Source: DATFDN01 sp963756545 (lineage in GTDB: Bacteria > Pseudomonadota > Alphaproteobacteria > Acetobacterales > Acetobacteraceae). Taken from it: a stretch of DNA of 64,000 bases. The position numbers and the translations under genes are program-made. The stretch is taken from positions 372,001 to 436,000 of the forward strand of contig CAVWNY010000008.1 of the NCBI GenBank assembly GCA_963756545.1, in the 5' to 3' direction. The notes under the pieces were generated by a model. It had not been told where the DNA came from and made no database searches. It worked only from the letters and a program-made list of their open reading frames with translations. Below, piece after piece: positions 61,766-64,000 of this stretch. Positions within the stretch are counted from its first letter, which is position 1. Each line of letters opens with the position of its first letter.

Positions 61766-63588
61766 GCCAGGGAGCGCGTGCCGCTGCGGGCGGGCCACGC
61801 GGCCGCCGTCCCGGGACGCCCGCGCAGCACGGCGCGCGTGCGGACGAACGAGTTGATGGTGCCATGCAGGGCGAGAAAGCGTTCCAGCACGGATGCCAGG
61901 AGATAGAGCCCCCCTGCCTGCCAGCCACGCGCATCGAATTCCAGGGTCACGTCCAACCCCCGGCAGAAGGCCGCCGCGCGGCCCGGCGCGCGGGCGGTGC
62001 CCGGGGCGGCGCTCACGCCGATCAGCCCCTCGATCGCGGCGCGGCTTTCGGCGCTGTCACGCAGGTCATACAGGCGAAGCACCTCGCGCAGCGCCGCCGC
62101 GCCCTCACGCCCGCCCGTGATGGACAGGTGGCCCAGCGAGAGGTGCGAGATCAGCCGCCAGAAGCCGCTCTCGCGCAGCGGTCGGCGCAAAGTCGGTGTC
62201 GGGGCGGTCAGGCACAGGACTTCGCTTACCGCCGTCGCGCCACGCACGAGCCGAAGCTGTCGCTGGCCGACGCCGAACGGCAGGTCCGCCGGCAAATCCC
62301 GGTTGAGGCAGAGCGCATCCACCGACAGCCGTGCGTCGCTCGGATCGTCGGGGCTGAACGCAGGGTCGTCGAGTGCCAGGAAAACTTCGGTGCCCGGCAT
62401 ACCCGGCGCGGCGGGACGCCGTGCGACGTGATAGAACCCGCCCGGTACGCCGGAATCTGCCTCGGCCTCCGTCTCCGCGAGCCGATGGAACGGCTTCCAG
62501 ACGCGCATCGAACCGTCCGGCTGGCTCTCAAGCACGCGCCGGACGCTCCACACCTCCTTGCCGAGTGGGCTTCGCACGTCGGGAACGACGCGGCACTCGG
62601 TCGCGGTGTGGTCGAGGGCGATTGGCTCGCACCGCACGGCGAACAGGTTGACGAGCGGCACGCAGCCGAGGGCGAGCGAGGGCGCGCCGATGCCCCGCTC
62701 CAGCTCCGGCAGCGCGCGATCAAGATACACGAAGATGTCCAGCCGCGACCCGCCCGAGGCGAGCGTCTTCGCGTCGATCCCGGTAAAGTCGAAGAACAGG
62801 AATTTTTCGGGGAACGCGAAGTATTCGGTCAGCAGCCGAAAGCCCGTGAACCCCCGCGCCGGCCAGGGCAGCAGTGCGTCCTCAGGCTCGAACCCGGCCG
62901 GGCGCAGGCTGGAAGCGGGACGGATGACCGGCGCCGGATCGGTCGGCTGATCTGCATAGGCGAGCGAAAGCGTATGCCCGGCGAGCAGTTCATAGAGGGG
63001 CAACGCCTGATTCGCCGGATCGCGCAGGAAGAAGCGCAGCCGGTCCACGCCGAGCCGGGCAAAGGTCATGTCCGGGGCCGCGCAACGTAGCGTGATCCGC
63101 AGCACGGCGGCGGCGCCCCTGGCCTGCGGATTGACGGGTGCAGCGATCGGCTGACCCGACAGCCGCACGTCCTCGATCTCGATCGGCCAGAGCGTCAGTT
63201 CCGAAGTGGTGCGATACCGGCACGCCTCGCCATGCACCGGCTCGGTCTCCACCTCCACGCCAGCCGGCAGACGGGCCGGGATCAGCAGGTCGGGCCGGCA
63301 CGCGAACCGCGCGATCATGCAGGACGGCATCGGCGCGAGGTAGTGCGGGTAGAGGAGATGGAGCAGCGCGTCCGTCAGCTCGGGGAACTCGTCGTCCAGC
63401 CGGTGATGCACGCGCGCCGCGAGGAAGGCCGCGCCTTCCAGCAGCCGCTCGACATGCGGATCGTCGGTCTTGTCGTCCGATAGCCGCAGCCGCCCAGCGA
63501 GCTTGGGATATTGCCGCGCGAACTCCCCGGCGAGTTGGCGGATCGCCTTCAGCTCGCGATCGTAGTAGGGCAGCAGGGCGTCGGACAT
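61762..63588 (-). CDS. tssF: Type VI secretion baseplate protein TssF
   Basis: A 608-residue baseplate protein (VasA/ImpG family): LPYYDRELKAIRQLAGEFAR, YPKLAGRLRL, DPHVERLLEGAAFLAARVHH and LTDALLHLLYPHYLAPMPSC are diagnostic of the N-terminus. Full length for the family. It lies 62 bases after tssE. Confidence 0.96.
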   Translation of the reverse strand: MSDALLPYYDRELKAIRQLAGEFARQYPKLAGRLRLSDDKTDDPHVERLLEGAAFLAARVHHRLDDEFPELTDALLHLLYPHYLAPMPSCMIARFACRPDLLIPARLPAGVEVETEPVHGEACRYRTTSELTLWPIEIEDVRLSGQPIAAPVNPQARGAAAVLRITLRCAAPDMTFARLGVDRLRFFLRDPANQALPLYELLAGHTLSLAYADQPTDPAPVIRPASSLRPAGFEPEDALLPWPARGFTGFRLLTEYFAFPEKFLFFDFTGIDAKTLASGGSRLDIFVYLDRALPELERGIGAPSLALGCVPLVNLFAVRCEPIALDHTATECRVVPDVRSPLGKEVWSVRRVLESQPDGSMRVWKPFHRLAETEAEADSGVPGGFYHVARRPAAPGMPGTEVFLALDDPAFSPDDPSDARLSVDALCLNRDLPADLPFGVGQRQLRLVRGATAVSEVLCLTAPTPTLRRPLRESGFWRLISHLSLGHLSITGGREGAAALREVLRLYDLRDSAESRAAIEGLIGVSAAPGTARAPGRAAAFCRGLDVTLEFDARGWQAGGLYLLASVLERFLALHGTINSFVRTRAVLRGRPGTAAAWPARSGTRSLA

Positions 63589-63650
63589 GCGGTGCGTCTA
63601 GTGCCGCTGGAAATGGCGTCTTGCATCGACGGGCCGCGCCGAAGTCCGCA

Positions 63651-64000
63651 TCACCCCTCCACCTCCCGCGCCGGCCGGATCGTCACGTCGTCGGCGGCCG
63701 GATCGATGATCGTGTCGAACGCGATCGCCTCGGGCGCCGGCTCCGCCTTCATCACGGCATCGATCCGTAGTCGCAATGTGTTGCTCAGGCGGTCGGCCTG
63801 CTCCAGCAGCGCCACCCGGACGGTCAGGAAGCGCGGCTCGAAGCGGCGGATCGTGTCCTCGATCTCCAGCCGGAGTTCCTCGCGCCGGCGCGGATCGTTG
63901 AAGGCGCCCGCCGTGAAGTCGGGGATGCCATAGCCGAGTGGCGAGGTCGCCAGCTCCGTCATGTGCGCGGGCCACGACAGCCAGCGCCGGCGCGCGTTCA
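63651..64000 (-). CDS. tssE: Type VI secretion baseplate protein TssE (partial, 5' end off window)
   Basis: The gp25-like lysozyme-fold baseplate protein. A start at ATG 63962 gives 103 residues, but the frame continues open to the window end and the residues before that Met (NARRRWLSWPAH) look like the conserved LLNTR region that precedes the SPLGYGIPDFT motif. The gene therefore probably begins beyond base 64000. The C-terminal FEPRFLTVRVALLEQ and LRIDAVMKAEP segments are typical. Confidence 0.9.
   Translation of the reverse strand, partial: NARRRWLSWPAHMTELATSPLGYGIPDFTAGAFNDPRRREELRLEIEDTIRRFEPRFLTVRVALLEQADRLSNTLRLRIDAVMKAEPAPEAIAFDTIIDPAADDVTIRPAREVEG

Noticed and set aside
59226..61934. 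A 902-codon version of the T6SS methyltransferase
   Set aside because: The extra N-terminus is an off-frame reading of tssG; the GTG at 60737 coupled to the tssG stop is the natural start.

Overview
The window is about 64 kb of very GC-rich chromosomal DNA. Genes are closely packed on both strands with frequent ATGA/GTGA overlaps, and every gap between genes is under 300 bases. SecB, a zf-CHCC (NDUFS6-like) protein, a type VI secretion cluster, several branched-chain-amino-acid-type (Liv) ABC systems, LLM flavin enzymes and DUF6362 point to an alphaproteobacterium, most likely of the Rhodospirillales/Acetobacterales kind. That placement is an inference from gene content, not a phylogeny. I saw no rRNA, tRNA, CRISPR array or transposase.

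Left edge (1-3245, minus strand): a two-gene module that looks like immunity. One gene encodes a SIR2-like plus TIR protein, followed with zero spacing by an nSTAND-type ATPase with a membrane segment, which runs off the window. 3419-8880: a Liv-type ABC operon (LivH, a LivM-LivG fusion, LivF, binding protein) ending in a metallo-beta-lactamase-fold hydrolase of the AHL-lactonase type. 8883-10023: two small hypothetical genes divergent from secB.

10040-13499: a compact locus that may be a new peptide system. A 57-codon gene encodes a peptide with two copies of a Cys-containing GRIK(V/I)GACGRLPA unit. It lies under a strong promoter and a terminator-like leader hairpin, is followed by a DUF6065 gene, and is divergent from a SARP/TPR-type regulator. 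13503-17746: a minus-strand operon of an alpha/beta-hydrolase-fold protein lacking its nucleophile, two LLM flavin monooxygenases and cysteine synthase. 17965-20603: DedA, ATP-grasp and UppP/BacA (undecaprenyl-phosphate recycling). 20630-21977: an XRE repressor facing a small HTH protein and DUF6362, phage-like in flavour.

22155-24728: DUF3311, a sodium:solute symporter and a PEP-mutase/isocitrate-lyase-type enzyme. 24927-29757: a second complete Liv operon. 29825-33277: O-antigen-ligase-like protein, YVTN beta-propeller and sterol desaturase. 33258-36216: beta-propeller, molbindin (TOBE) and a lipoprotein hydrolase. 36253-40680: zf-CHCC protein, DNA polymerase I, ribosomal protein L33 and a DMT exporter. 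40667-46238: GST, a glyoxylate aminotransferase and a divergent FAD/FeS 2-hydroxyacid dehydrogenase whose start codon overlaps that of the aminotransferase, then DUF924. 46394-48821: epoxide-hydrolase-like protein and a glycosyltransferase-methyltransferase fusion. 49049-54949: a five-gene peptide/nickel-type ABC operon interrupted by repeats. 55041-57888: DUF2231, a cytochrome-b/molybdopterin oxidoreductase fusion and a CBS protein. 57931-64000: the end of a type VI secretion cluster (tssE, tssF, tssG, methyltransferase, unknown protein) that continues past the right edge.

Two interspersed palindromic repeat families mark the intergenic regions. Family A (5 copies, about 90 bp, reading ACCGTCATG...CATGACGGT) occurs twice at binding-protein/permease junctions. 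Family B (6 copies plus a fragment, about 100-150 bp, C-rich arm/G-rich arm) in one case extends a coding sequence.
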